Shown piece by piece: positions 16,796 through 24,908 of a stretch of 64,000 bases of DNA; the stretch's first letter is position 1, and each line of letters opens with the position of its first letter. The stretch spans positions 1-64,000 of the forward strand of contig NZ_CABVPX010000038.1 of assembly GCF_902499125.1 (NCBI RefSeq), written 5' to 3'. Under the pieces are notes generated by a model, which worked only from the letters and a program-made list of their open reading frames with translations, was not told the origin of the DNA and searched no databases. The DNA comes from Burkholderia arboris. Lineage in GTDB: Bacteria; Pseudomonadota; Gammaproteobacteria; Burkholderiales; Burkholderiaceae. Made by a program: the position numbers and the translations under genes.

Positions 16796-17824
16796 ATGAG
16801 CGCGCCCGGCGGCCCGCTCGCGCGACTCGAAGCGCGCCTGACTCGCGAATGGCAGCGGCGCGGCGCGCTCGCCTGGGCGCTCACGCCGTTCGCCTGCGTG
16901 TTCGGCCTGTGCGCGGCGCTGCGGCGTACCGCTTACACGCAGGGCTGGAAAAAGCCGGTCGACGTCGGCGTGCCCGTCGTCGTGGTCGGCAACGTGACCG
17001 TCGGCGGCACCGGCAAGACACCGACCGTGATCGCGCTCGTCGACGCGCTGCGCGCGGCCGGCTTCACACCGGGCGTCGTGTCGCGCGGCTACGGCGCGAA
17101 CGTGACGGCGCCGACCGCCGTCACGCCCGCGTCGCGCGCCAGCGTCGGCGGTGACGAACCGCTGCTGATCGCGCGCCGCACCGGCGCGCCCGTCTGGGTG
17201 TGCCCCGACCGCGTCGCGGCCGCGCAGGCGCTGCGCGCCGCGCATCCGGACGTCGACGTGATCGTCAGCGACGACGGCCTCCAGCACTACCGCCTCGCCC
17301 GCACGGTCGAGCTCGTCGTGTTCGACCACCGGCTCGGCGGCAACGGCTTCCTGCTGCCGGCCGGCCCGCTGCGCGAGCCGTTGTCGCGGCACCGCGACGC
17401 GACGCTCGTCAACGATCCGTACAGCGGCGCGCTGCCGCCGTGGCCCGACACCTACGCGCTCGCGCTGACGCCGGGCGCCGCGTGGCACCTCGACCAGCCC
17501 GCGCTGCGCCGCCCGTTGTCGCAGTTCGCGAACGAACGCGTGCTCGCCGCGGCCGGCATCGGCGCGCCGGAACGCTTCTTCGCGACGCTGCGCGCGGCCG
17601 GTCTCGCGCCGGCGACGCGCGCGCTGCCCGACCATTACGCGTTCGCCGACAATCCGTTCGTCGACGATGCCGTCGATGCGATCCTGATCACCGAGAAGGA
17701 TGCAGTAAAATTGGGCGCTTCCTGGCGCGACGCCCGACTGTGGGTTGTCCCCGTCGAAGCCGCGCTCGACCCTCGCCTCATTGCCCTCGTTGTGGAGAAA
17801 CTCCGTGGACGCTCGCCTGCTTGA
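16796..17824 (+). CDS. lpxK: Tetraacyldisaccharide 4'-kinase
   Basis: A 342-residue inner-membrane-associated kinase that phosphorylates lipid A disaccharide at the 4' position, the sixth step of lipid A synthesis. It shows the N-terminal membrane helix (LAWALTPFACVFGLCAALRR), the Walker A motif GNVTVGGTGKTP, the SRGYG and GDEPLLIARRTGAPVWV segments, the DDGLQHYRL catalytic motif, and the C-terminal DHYAF and LITEKDAVKL. The ATG at 16796 fits the family N-terminus. Its last 20 bases overlap the trm112-like gene, so lpxK, the Trm112 protein and kdsB form an envelope operon. Confidence 0.96.
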   Translation: MSAPGGPLARLEARLTREWQRRGALAWALTPFACVFGLCAALRRTAYTQGWKKPVDVGVPVVVVGNVTVGGTGKTPTVIALVDALRAAGFTPGVVSRGYGANVTAPTAVTPASRASVGGDEPLLIARRTGAPVWVCPDRVAAAQALRAAHPDVDVIVSDDGLQHYRLARTVELVVFDHRLGGNGFLLPAGPLREPLSRHRDATLVNDPYSGALPPWPDTYALALTPGAAWHLDQPALRRPLSQFANERVLAAAGIGAPERFFATLRAAGLAPATRALPDHYAFADNPFVDDAVDAILITEKDAVKLGASWRDARLWVVPVEAALDPRLIALVVEKLRGRSPA

Positions 17825-17999
17825 AATCATTGTGTGCCCTATCTGCAAAGGCCCGCTCCACTACGACCGTGCCGCGCAGGAGCTGATCTGCAACGCGGAC
17901 AAGCTCGCCTACCCGATCCGCGACGGCATCCCCGTGATGCTCGTCGACGAAGCGCGCCAGACCGTCGAAGGCACGCCGGTCGATCCGGCCGGCCGCTGA
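17805..17999 (+). CDS. Trm112 family zinc-ribbon-like protein (YcaR)
   Basis: A 64-residue protein beginning (V/M)DARLLEIIVCPICKGPLHYDR and ending with PIRDGIPVMLVDEAR, the Trm112/UPF0434 signature. The start is a GTG at 17805 inside the end of lpxK, with GTGGAG nine bases upstream; no ATG fits. The position between lpxK and kdsB is conserved in many proteobacteria (lpxK-ycaR-kdsB in E. coli). Eukaryotic Trm112 activates methyltransferases. The second CxxC of the zinc site is missing, as in bacterial members, and its bacterial role is unresolved. Confidence 0.92.
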   Translation: MDARLLEIIVCPICKGPLHYDRAAQELICNADKLAYPIRDGIPVMLVDEARQTVEGTPVDPAGR

Positions 18000-18122
18000 G
18001 CCGCCAGGCCGCTCGCACGGCGCAACGATTCGAAACAGGCGGCCCGGCCCCGGCCGGGCCGCCGCCCCCGCCGGGCGACCGGCTCCCGGCGTCGCCCGCC
18101 CCGTCTTTCTCACCGCTCCCCG

Positions 18123-18914
18123 ATGACTCACCCGCAACCCTTCATCGCCGTCATCCCCGCCCGGCTCGCGTCGACGCGACTCCCGAACAAGCCGCTCGCC
18201 GATCTCGGCGGCAAGCCGATGGTCGTGCGCGTCGCCGAGCGCGCGCGCGAAGCGGGCGCGCAGCAGGTGCTCGTCGCCTCCGACGCGCAGAGCGTGCTCG
18301 ACGCGGCGCGCGATCACGGCTTCGAAGCGGTGCTCACGCGGGCCGACCATCCGTCCGGCACCGACCGGCTCGCGGAAGTGGCAGCGGCCTTCGGGTGGAG
18401 CGACGACACCGTCGTCGTCAACGTGCAGGGCGACGAACCGCTGATCGACCCCGTGCTGGTGCGCGACGTGGCGTCGCACCTGGCCGCGCATCCGGCCTGC
18501 GCGATCGCGACCGCCGCCCACCCGATCCACGACGCGGCCGACGTGTTCAACCCGAACGTCGTGAAGGTCGCGCTCGATGCGCAGAGCGTCGCGCTGTACT
18601 TCTCGCGTGCGCCGATTCCGTGGAGCCGCGACGCGTACCAGCCGCACTGGCCGGACGTCGCAGCCATGCCGGCGCCGGCCTTCCCGGTCTACCGGCACAT
18701 CGGGCTCTATGCGTATCGCGCGCGTTTCCTGCGCACCTATCCGTCGCTCGCGCAGGCGCCGATCGAACAGGCCGAGCAGCTCGAACAGCTGCGCGCGCTG
18801 TGGCACGGCGAGCGTATCGCAGTGCTGATCACCGAGTCCGCGCCCGAAGCCGGAATCGACACGCCGGCCGATCTCGCGCGCGTGCAGGCCCTTTTTCAGC
18901 CGGGTTCAAAATAA
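18123..18914 (+). CDS. kdsB: 3-deoxy-manno-octulosonate cytidylyltransferase
   Basis: A 263-residue cytosolic enzyme that activates Kdo with CTP to give CMP-Kdo for lipopolysaccharide inner core. Signatures are IPARLASTRLPNKPLADLGGKPMV at the N-terminus (nucleotide binding), TRADHPSGTDRLAEV, VVNVQGDEPLIDP, FSRAPIPW, and HIGLYAYRARFL. Length matches KdsB (about 250). It follows the trm112 homologue by 123 bp on the same strand. The stop codon lies next to the short hairpin CGGGTT-N6-AACCCG, which lacks a U-tract. Confidence 0.97.
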   Translation: MTHPQPFIAVIPARLASTRLPNKPLADLGGKPMVVRVAERAREAGAQQVLVASDAQSVLDAARDHGFEAVLTRADHPSGTDRLAEVAAAFGWSDDTVVVNVQGDEPLIDPVLVRDVASHLAAHPACAIATAAHPIHDAADVFNPNVVKVALDAQSVALYFSRAPIPWSRDAYQPHWPDVAAMPAPAFPVYRHIGLYAYRARFLRTYPSLAQAPIEQAEQLEQLRALWHGERIAVLITESAPEAGIDTPADLARVQALFQPGSK

Positions 18915-19122
18915 CCCGTGGCATAATCAGGCGATTGTGCGAGCCGTCCGCGACCAGCGCGTCCTCGCTTGACCCCGCCCGCGGCCCTGCCGGCAGCCGC
19001 GCGTCGCCCAAGCCGACGCGCCGCATCAGACCGGTCCGCCACGCGCCAGGCAAGCCCCGCGCCCGCCGTCGCCGACGCCTTTGTGTCTCGCCACACGAAT
19101 CTACATACTTGGAGATATCACC

Positions 19123-19785
19123 ATGCGTTTGATCCTGTTGGGCGCGCCCGGCGCGGGAAAGGGCACCCAGGCAAACTTCATCAAGGAAAAATTCGGCATC
19201 CCGCAAATCTCGACGGGCGACATGCTGCGCGCGGCCGTAAAGGCCGGCACGCCGCTCGGCGTCGAGGCGAAGGGCTACATGGACGCCGGCAAGCTCGTGC
19301 CGGACGCGCTGATCATCGGCCTCGTCAAGGAACGCCTGAAGGAATCCGACTGCGCGAACGGCTACCTGTTCGACGGCTTCCCGCGCACGATCGCGCAGGC
19401 TGACGCGATGAAGGAAGCCGGTGTCGCGATCGACTACGTGCTCGAGATCGACGTCCCGTTCTCGGAAATCATCGAGCGCATGAGCGGCCGCCGCACGCAC
19501 CCGGCATCGGGCCGCACGTACCACGTCAAGTTCAACCCGCCGAAGGTCGAAGGCCACGACGACGTGACGGGCGAACCGCTGATCCAGCGCGACGACGACA
19601 AGGAAGAAACCGTCAAGAAGCGTCTCGAAGTGTACGAAGCGCAGACCAAGCCGCTGATCACGTACTACGGCGACTGGGCGCAGCGCGGTGAAGAAAACGG
19701 CCTGAAGGCACCGCAGTATCGCAAGATCTCGGGCCTCGGCGCCGTCGAGGAAATCCGCGAGCGCGCGTTTGACGCACTGAAGTAA
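19123..19785 (+). CDS. adk: Adenylate kinase
   Basis: A 220-residue long-form adenylate kinase (ATP + AMP to 2 ADP), cytosolic. The P-loop GAPGAGKGTQ starts at residue 7, the AMP-binding segment is STGDMLRAAVKAGTPLG, FDGFPRTIAQADAM is the family signature, and the LID domain is RRTHPASGRTYHVKFNPPKVEGHDDVTGEPL, without zinc cysteines. The ATG at 19123 is preceded by GGAG; the frame upstream has no similarity. A strong terminator follows at 19808. Confidence 0.98.
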   Translation: MRLILLGAPGAGKGTQANFIKEKFGIPQISTGDMLRAAVKAGTPLGVEAKGYMDAGKLVPDALIIGLVKERLKESDCANGYLFDGFPRTIAQADAMKEAGVAIDYVLEIDVPFSEIIERMSGRRTHPASGRTYHVKFNPPKVEGHDDVTGEPLIQRDDDKEETVKKRLEVYEAQTKPLITYYGDWAQRGEENGLKAPQYRKISGLGAVEEIRERAFDALK

Positions 19786-19807
19786 GCAGCGCGTCGCGCA
19801 CCCGCAA

Positions 19808-19834
19808 GCCGCCCTTTCCGGGCGGCTTTTTTTT
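19808..19834 (+). terminator. Intrinsic terminator of adk
   Basis: A GCCGCCC-TTTCC-GGGCGGC stem-loop (19808-19826) is followed by T8, 22 bases after the adk stop. Confidence 0.92.
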
Positions 19835-19968
19835 GCGCGGACGGGATGCGCACGACCACACCGGTGTCGCCGCCGCGCGATGGCACCCCGTACAATCGGT
19901 CGAGCGCGTGCCCCGCCCTCGCGGCGCACCGGCTTTTCAGCCGATGGGGCAACATCGGACGGAACAAC

Positions 19969-20208
19969 CGCTTTGCATGGGACCTCCCTAAACGCTGAAG
20001 CACCAAGGGCAGTCGACGCTTTGCATGGGACCTCCCTAGGCGCTGAAGCGCCAAGGGCAGTCGACGCTTTGCATGGGACCTCCCTAGGCGCTGAAGCACC
20101 AAGGGCGGTCGACGCTTTGCATGGGACCTCCCTAGGCGCTGAAGCGCCAAGGGCGGTCGACGCTTTGCATGGGACCTCCCTAGGCGCTGAAGCGCCAAGG
20201 GCGGTCGA
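19969..20208. repeat. Five tandem 48-bp repeats upstream of an SDR gene
   Basis: Five head-to-tail copies with no spacers, starting at 19969, 20017, 20065, 20113 and 20161. Each holds GCATGGGACCTCCCTAG and a GGCGC-TGAA-GCGCC hairpin; copies 1 and 3 carry substitutions that weaken the stem. On the plus strand each unit contains ATG-GGA-CCT-CCC-stop (TAA in copy 1, TAG in the others). On the minus strand each has AGGGAGG four bases before an ATG that opens a 12-codon frame, MQSVDRPWRFSA or a close variant, ending in TAG. The array ends 14 bases before the SDR start codon. Confidence 0.95.
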
Positions 20209-20222
20209 CACCGGAGAAAGTC

Positions 20223-20981
20223 ATGGACATTCGCGGCAACGTCTTTCTGATCACCGGCGGTGCATCGGGCCTCGGCGCCGGCACCGCGCGGATGCTCGCG
20301 CAGGCCGGCGGCACGGTCGTGCTCGCCGACCTGAACGAAGCGGCGGGCACCGCGCTCGCAACCGAGCTGGGCGGCGTATTCGTCCGCTGCGACGTGTCGA
20401 GCGAGGCCGACGCGCAAGCAGCCGTCGACGCGGCAACGCACGCGGGCACGCTGCGCGGCCTCGTGAACTGCGCAGGCATCGCGCCGGCCGCGAAAACCGT
20501 CGGCAAGGACGGCGCGCATCCGCTCGACGTGTTCGCGAAGACGATCAACGTGAACCTGATCGGCACGTTCAACATGATCCGGCTCGCGGCCGCCGCAATG
20601 GCCGCGACCGCGCCGACCGCGGAAGGCGAGCGCGGCGTGATCGTCAGCACCGCGTCGGTCGCCGCCTTCGACGGCCAGATCGGCCAGGCCGCCTATGCGG
20701 CGTCGAAGGCCGGCGTCGCGGGCATGACGCTGCCGATCGCGCGCGACCTGTCGCGCAGCGGCATCCGCGTGATGACGATCGCGCCCGGCCTGTTCGAGAC
20801 GCCAATGCTGCTCGGCATGCCGCAGGACGTGCAGGACGCGCTCGGCGCGATGGTGCCGTTCCCGCCGCGGCTCGGCAAGCCGGCCGAATATGCGATGCTG
20901 GTGCGCCAGATCGTCGAGAATCCCATGCTCAACGGCGAAGTGATCCGCCTCGACGGCGCGATCCGGATGCAGCCGAAGTAA
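20223..20981 (+). CDS. Short-chain dehydrogenase, 3-hydroxyacyl-CoA dehydrogenase type II-like
   Basis: A 252-residue NAD(P)-dependent SDR. It has the cofactor motif TGGASGLGAGTA at residue 11, DLNEA after beta-2 indicating NAD preference, the NCAGIA motif, the catalytic Ser in STASVAAF, and YAASKAG (Tyr and Lys). The sequence resembles HSD17B10/3-hydroxy-2-methylbutyryl-CoA dehydrogenases, which act in isoleucine and fatty-acid breakdown, especially APGLFETPML and the LGKPAEYA tail. GGAG lies nine bases before the ATG, immediately downstream of the 48-bp repeats. It is monocistronic with its own terminator. Confidence 0.92.
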   Translation: MDIRGNVFLITGGASGLGAGTARMLAQAGGTVVLADLNEAAGTALATELGGVFVRCDVSSEADAQAAVDAATHAGTLRGLVNCAGIAPAAKTVGKDGAHPLDVFAKTINVNLIGTFNMIRLAAAAMAATAPTAEGERGVIVSTASVAAFDGQIGQAAYAASKAGVAGMTLPIARDLSRSGIRVMTIAPGLFETPMLLGMPQDVQDALGAMVPFPPRLGKPAEYAMLVRQIVENPMLNGEVIRLDGAIRMQPK

Positions 20982-20991
20982 GCACCCAAGC

Positions 20992-21018
20992 AAAACGCCC
21001 GCGATGCAGGCGTTTTTT
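20992..21018 (+). terminator. Intrinsic terminator of the SDR gene
   Basis: AAAACGCC and GGCGTTTT (20992-20999 and 21009-21016) pair around a 9-base loop and run into a T-tract, 11 bases after the SDR stop. Confidence 0.75.
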
Positions 21019-21046
21019 CCGGTTCCGGCAACGGCTCGATCGCGGC

Positions 21047-21889
21047 TCAGTCCTCGCCGTCGCGCTGCATCCGCTGCCGCAATTCGCTCACCTGCGACTC
21101 GACGACGGTCGCGTCGTCCGCTTCCGGCCGCTCGCCGAGATACTGCTCGAGATCCTCGAGCGCGGGGCGCAGGTAATCGAGCCGCGCATACGCGAAGCCG
21201 CGGTCGCGCACCTCGTCGAGCTGCTCGGGCAACAGGATCACGAGCCGCTGCTGCACCGCGAGCAGCCGCTGCCAGCGTTCCGTCTGCAGATAGATCGTCT
21301 TCAGGTTGCGCAGCATCCGCGCGATGATCTCGCGGCTCGTCGCCGGTTGCAGCAGCGCGCGCAACGCGCTGTCGACCGCACCGGCCGCACGCGCGACGTA
21401 CGGCTCGAGCATCTCGACCATCTCGGCTTCGGACAGCGAATGGCCATTGGTCGGATCGATGATCAGATCGCCGTCCGGCAGCGTCACGCGCAGCAGGAAA
21501 TGGCCGGGGAACGATACGCCGCGCGCCGGCACGCCGACCTGCTCGGCGAGCTCCAGATACAGCACCGACAGCGAGATCGGAATCCCGCGCCGCCGTTTCA
21601 GCACGGCGTTCAGGTGGCTGTTATCGGGGTCGTAGTAATCGTTGTGATTGCACGCGAAGCCGAGCTCGCGGAAAAAGAAATCGTTCAGCGCGGCGACGCG
21701 GCCTTTCAGGTCCGCATCGTCAGTGAAGCGCCGGCGCAGCCGCGCCGCCAGCATGTCGAGTTCGGCCAGCGTGCCCTGCAGGTCGAGGTCGGGATACGCG
21801 TCCTGCGCCAGCGACAGCGCGGCCTCCGTGACGGGCAGGCTGTCGTCGTCCGCCACGAGCGTGCTGAAGTAGTCGAGGACGCGGGTCAT
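21047..21889 (-). CDS. SirB1 family protein (transglutaminase-like domain plus TPR)
   Basis: A 280-residue cytosolic protein. The N-terminal half matches the SirB1/transglutaminase-like family (LNDFFFRELGFACNHNDYYDPDNSHLNAVLKRRRGIPISLSVLYLELAEQVG, then GVSFPGHFLLRV). The C-terminal part is helical with TPR-like repeats (AVQQRLVILLPEQLDEVRDRGFAYARLDYLRPALEDLEQYL). The NSHLNAVL and FPGHFLLR motifs are diagnostic. Function is not established; related genes lie near prmC or envelope genes. It follows murJ by 8 bases on the same strand, so the two are co-transcribed. The start at 21889 gives MTRVLDYFSTLV. Confidence 0.85.
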   Translation of the reverse strand: MTRVLDYFSTLVADDDSLPVTEAALSLAQDAYPDLDLQGTLAELDMLAARLRRRFTDDADLKGRVAALNDFFFRELGFACNHNDYYDPDNSHLNAVLKRRRGIPISLSVLYLELAEQVGVPARGVSFPGHFLLRVTLPDGDLIIDPTNGHSLSEAEMVEMLEPYVARAAGAVDSALRALLQPATSREIIARMLRNLKTIYLQTERWQRLLAVQQRLVILLPEQLDEVRDRGFAYARLDYLRPALEDLEQYLGERPEADDATVVESQVSELRQRMQRDGED

Positions 21890-21897
21890 TGCGGTCG

Positions 21898-23448
21898 TCA
21901 CTTGGCGCGCCTTCTGAAGTAAGCGTATTTGAAGCCCATCACCCACAACATACCGAAATATAGTGCAGCGAACAGCACGAGGCACGCGGCCATCAGCGCA
22001 ATGCGGTCGAGCGGCTGCGCGCGCATCCCGGTCCAGTCGAAGCTGATCGAGCACCAGTGCATCAGGCCCGCGAGCACGAGCGTCGCGCCGACGAGCTGCA
22101 CGAAGAAGCGCAGCCAGCCCGGCGACGGCTGGTAGATGCCGCGCTTGCGCAGCCCGATGAACAGCAGCAGCGAGTTCAGGCACGCGCCGACGCCGATGCT
22201 CAGCGTGAGGCCCGCATGGCCGATCAGCGGCACGAACACGTAGTTCGAGATCTGCGTGACGATCAGCACGCCGATCGCGATCTTCACGGGCGTCTTGATG
22301 TCCTGCTTCGCATAGAAGCCAGGCGCGAGGATCTTGATCAGGATGATGCCGACGAGGCCGATCCCGTAGGTGGCGAGCGCCCGCGCGACCATCGTGACGG
22401 TATGCGCGTCGAACTTGCCGTAGTTGAACAGCGTCGCGGTGAGCGGCGTCGCGAAGAAGAACAGCGCGAGCGCGCTCGGCGCCGCGAGCAGGAACGTGAC
22501 GCGCAGCCCCCAGTCGAGCAGCGCCGAATACTCGTGCGAATCGGCGTCGACGTGGGCCTTCGACAGGCTCGGCAGCAGGATCGTGCCGAGCGCGACGCCG
22601 AGCAGCGCCGTCGGGAATTCCATCAGGCGGTCGGCGTAGTTGATCCACGACACGGCGCCCTGCCCGAGCCGCGACGCGATGTTGGTGTTGATGATCAGCG
22701 ACAGCTGCGCGACCGACACCGCGAACGTCGCGGGCACCATCTTCGCGAGCACGCGCTTCACGCCCGGGTGACGCAGCGCGCGCAGCGGGTTCAGGCCGAT
22801 CAGCGGCACCATGTCGATCTTCTTCAGGCCCGGCAGCTGCACGAGGAACTGCAGCACGCCGCCGACGATGACGGCCCACGCGAGCGCATAGACCGGCACC
22901 TTCAGGTGCGGCGCGACGAACACGGCCGCGCCGATGAACGCGACGTTGAGCAGCACCGGCGCGAACGCGGGCAGCGAGAAGCTCTTGTACGTGTTGAGCA
23001 CGCCGGACGCGAGCGTCGTCAGCGAGATGAACACGATGTACGGGAACATGATCTGCGTCATCGTGACCGCGAGCGGGAACGCCTGGCCATCCTTGTGCAG
23101 GCCGGACGCGACCGCGAACACGACCCACGACGCGCCGGCGATCCCGGCGACCGACAGCACGGCAAGCGCCCACGCGAGCACGGTGGACATCGCGTCGACG
23201 AGCGCCTTCGTCGCATCGTGCCCCTGCTGGTTCTTGAACTCGGCGAGGATCGGCACGAACGCCTGCGAGAACGCGCCTTCGGCCGACAGGCGGCGCAGCA
23301 GGTTCGGAATGCGGAAGGCGACGTAGAACGCGTCGGTATATTGACTGGCACCGAACGCACGGGCGATCAGCGTCTCGCGGGCCAGTCCGGTCACGCGCGA
23401 CAGCAGCGTGAAGCCGCTGACCGTCAGCAGGGCTCGGAATAGATTCAT
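21898..23448 (-). CDS. murJ: Lipid II flippase MurJ
   Basis: A 516-residue polytopic inner-membrane protein of the MOP superfamily that flips lipid II to the periplasm for peptidoglycan synthesis. The N-terminus MNLFRALLTVSGFTLLSRVTGLARETLIARAFG, with the conserved SRVTGLARE arginine, is diagnostic. Further MurJ features are AFYVAFRIPNLLRRLSAEGAFSQAFVPI, and about 14 hydrophobic segments follow. The start at 23448 places this N-terminus correctly; the frame continues upstream without similarity. It is divergent from rpsT, the usual proteobacterial arrangement. Confidence 0.97.
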   Translation of the reverse strand: MNLFRALLTVSGFTLLSRVTGLARETLIARAFGASQYTDAFYVAFRIPNLLRRLSAEGAFSQAFVPILAEFKNQQGHDATKALVDAMSTVLAWALAVLSVAGIAGASWVVFAVASGLHKDGQAFPLAVTMTQIMFPYIVFISLTTLASGVLNTYKSFSLPAFAPVLLNVAFIGAAVFVAPHLKVPVYALAWAVIVGGVLQFLVQLPGLKKIDMVPLIGLNPLRALRHPGVKRVLAKMVPATFAVSVAQLSLIINTNIASRLGQGAVSWINYADRLMEFPTALLGVALGTILLPSLSKAHVDADSHEYSALLDWGLRVTFLLAAPSALALFFFATPLTATLFNYGKFDAHTVTMVARALATYGIGLVGIILIKILAPGFYAKQDIKTPVKIAIGVLIVTQISNYVFVPLIGHAGLTLSIGVGACLNSLLLFIGLRKRGIYQPSPGWLRFFVQLVGATLVLAGLMHWCSISFDWTGMRAQPLDRIALMAACLVLFAALYFGMLWVMGFKYAYFRRRAK

Positions 23449-23548
23449 GGGGCGCTTATTATACGGACGTTGCGCGACCCGGCCAGCGGCGTGATGCCGA
23501 AAAGCGCGCACGCCGCCGGCACTCCGTCCGGCGAATGTCACTTCGAAC

Positions 23549-23578
23549 TTGCCACTCGCTTGATTTTGTTGCTATAAT
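23549..23578 (+). promoter_or_regulatory. Sigma-70 promoter of rpsT
   Basis: TTGCCA (23549-23554) and TATAAT (23573-23578) are separated by 18 bases, leaving a leader of about 170 bases before the S20 start codon. A second -10-like TTAAAAT occurs at about 23636. E. coli rpsT also has two promoters and a long, autoregulated leader. Confidence 0.7.
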
Positions 23579-23753
23579 CGCCGGTTTCTGGGCTCGTACA
23601 TGCACGGCAACTGCCGTTTTCATGTCCCTGCCTCGGTTAAAATCACCGTTTTTTTATGCGCCCCTGGGCAATCGTTCTCAGGGGACGGATCGAAAAGCAG
23701 CGCTTGGCCGTCAGGCTCCAAGCTCTGGAAACAGGACAGGATAAGGAACCGTC

Positions 23754-24026
23754 ATGGCTAACTCCGCACAAGCACGCAAGCGCGCCCGCCAGGCCGCGAA
23801 GGCAAACTCGCACAACTCGGCGCTGCGCTCGAAATTCCGTACCGCGATCAAGTCGGTTCGCAAGGCTGTTGACGCCGGCGACCAGGCAAAGGCTGCCGAG
23901 CTGTTCAAGGCTGCCGTTAAGACGATCGACACGATCGCCGACAAGAAGATCGTTCACAAGAACAAGGCCGCTCGCAGCAAGAGCCGCCTGGCCGCAGCCG
24001 TCAAGGGTCTGCAGGCAGCAGCGTAA
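23754..24026 (+). CDS. rpsT: 30S ribosomal protein S20
   Basis: A 90-residue basic protein that binds 16S rRNA early in 30S assembly. The start MANSAQARKRARQAAKANSHNSALRSKFRTAIK and the end KNKAARSKSRLAAAVKGLQ are characteristic of S20. AAGGA lies upstream of the ATG. The codon use is more biased than that of the neighbours (AAG, CGC), as expected for a highly expressed gene. It has its own promoter and terminator. Confidence 0.99.
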   Translation: MANSAQARKRARQAAKANSHNSALRSKFRTAIKSVRKAVDAGDQAKAAELFKAAVKTIDTIADKKIVHKNKAARSKSRLAAAVKGLQAAA

Positions 24027-24072
24027 ATCCGGTGCGCCCGCTCGCGCGGGCGTTCCTGTTTCCTGCGATCGC

Positions 24073-24100
24073 AAAAAAGCCCGCCTAGGCGGGCTTTTTT
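24073..24100. terminator. Intrinsic terminator of rpsT
   Basis: GCCCGCC-TA-GGCGGGC (24079-24094) is preceded by A6 and followed by T6, so it could act in both directions. It lies 47 bases after rpsT and about 75 bases beyond the convergent DUF3579 gene. Confidence 0.9.
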
Positions 24101-24174
24101 GTTGCCTGTCGCCTGCGCATCACGCGGGCGACGGGTTTTGCCGCGGCGAGCGCATGCGCCCTCGCCGGCCGGCC

Positions 24175-24495
24175 TTACTTCTTCGCGCTGTAGTCCGGCA
24201 ATTCGCACGCCTCGGTGACGACGAGGTTGTTGTCCTTCGCGAAATTCAGCACGAAATCGAAAGCCATCGGTTCGATGTCGCGCAGCCGCGAATCGAGGAT
24301 CACGCATTTCAGGTCGCCGAGCATCGTCGGGCGCACGTACAGCGAATACTTGAGACGCGCATTCGGCCCGCTCGCCCCCGGCCCGAAGCAGGCCATCACA
24401 CCGGCCAGACGTTCCGACCAGTCGCTCGGGCGAAACTTTTTCCCGTCTTTCGTGATGCCCTGGATGAAGAATTCGGTCGGAGGGGTTTCAGCCAT
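24175..24495 (-). CDS. DUF3579 domain protein
   Basis: A 106-residue cytosolic protein starting MAETPPTEFFIQGITKDGKKFRPSDWSERLAGVMACFGPG, the DUF3579 signature common in beta-proteobacteria beside argF. The rest (LKYSLYVRPTMLGDLKCVILDSRLRDIEPMAFDFVLNFAKDNNLVV) is a compact alpha/beta domain with no catalytic motif that I recognise. It is divergent from argF and convergent with rpsT. The constant position next to arginine biosynthesis hints at a link, but its function is unknown. Confidence 0.88.
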   Translation of the reverse strand: MAETPPTEFFIQGITKDGKKFRPSDWSERLAGVMACFGPGASGPNARLKYSLYVRPTMLGDLKCVILDSRLRDIEPMAFDFVLNFAKDNNLVVTEACELPDYSAKK

Positions 24496-24908
24496 GTGGT
24501 TACCCAAGTGACGGCCCGGCGATGTCCAGGCAACGGCGCCTGGATACGCGAACACAAAGCTGGAACGGACGGCGGCACAAGCATTCCGATATCCCCAAAA
24601 CGGGACGTCGATGCGCGCCGCCGGTAGACTGCACCGGATTTGTGCAGCGCACGGCTTGTGTCCGGCAGAGCGCGAAAAGCCTTGCCTGCCGGGCTGGAGA
24701 AAACTTTCGAATTATACCGCAGCGCGCCATCGCGCGTCGTCCCGACGGCCTCCTTCCCGCGCCGTCCGCCCCCTGTCGCGATCGTGCCCCGCTTCGTGCC
24801 ACGGCTCGTCAAAGCACAGAAAATCCTTTATGCTGCTTTGAGTTATCCACACCCGACGGCGGCGCCGTCCGGCCTCGCTGCCGGGTGAAACCCGCCGTAT
24901 TTCGCTTC
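24496..24908. other. 413-bp divergent intergenic region, DUF3579/argF
   Basis: No gene is supported: the open frames inside lack ribosome-binding sites and any resemblance to known families. It should carry both promoters. A consensus DnaA box lies at 24843-24851, and a -10-like TTTATG occurs near 24826. I could not identify an unambiguous arginine-repressor box. Confidence 0.4.
24843..24851 (+). promoter_or_regulatory. Consensus DnaA box upstream of argF
   Basis: A second exact TTATCCACA, 58 bp before the argF ATG. Both copies in the window share the context GAGTTATCCACA (12 bases). Confidence 0.4.

Noticed and set aside
18899..18919. Hairpin at the kdsB stop as an intrinsic terminator
   Set aside because: CGGGTT-N6-AACCCG has no U-tract, and the stem partly overlaps the kdsB coding end, so termination cannot be argued from sequence.
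19969..20208. Tandem 48-bp repeats as a CRISPR array
   Set aside because: The units are contiguous, with no variable spacers, and no cas genes are nearby. This is a minisatellite.
21047..23173. A 708-codon minus-strand open frame spanning the SirB1-like gene and part of murJ as a fusion protein
   Set aside because: Its upper part is murJ in the wrong frame; the real genes are separate, 8 bp apart, each with its own start and family signature.
16613..24851. DnaA boxes as evidence of a replication origin
   Set aside because: Only two boxes 8 kb apart, without an AT-rich unwinding region, dnaA/dnaN or par genes. They were kept as promoter-proximal sites only.
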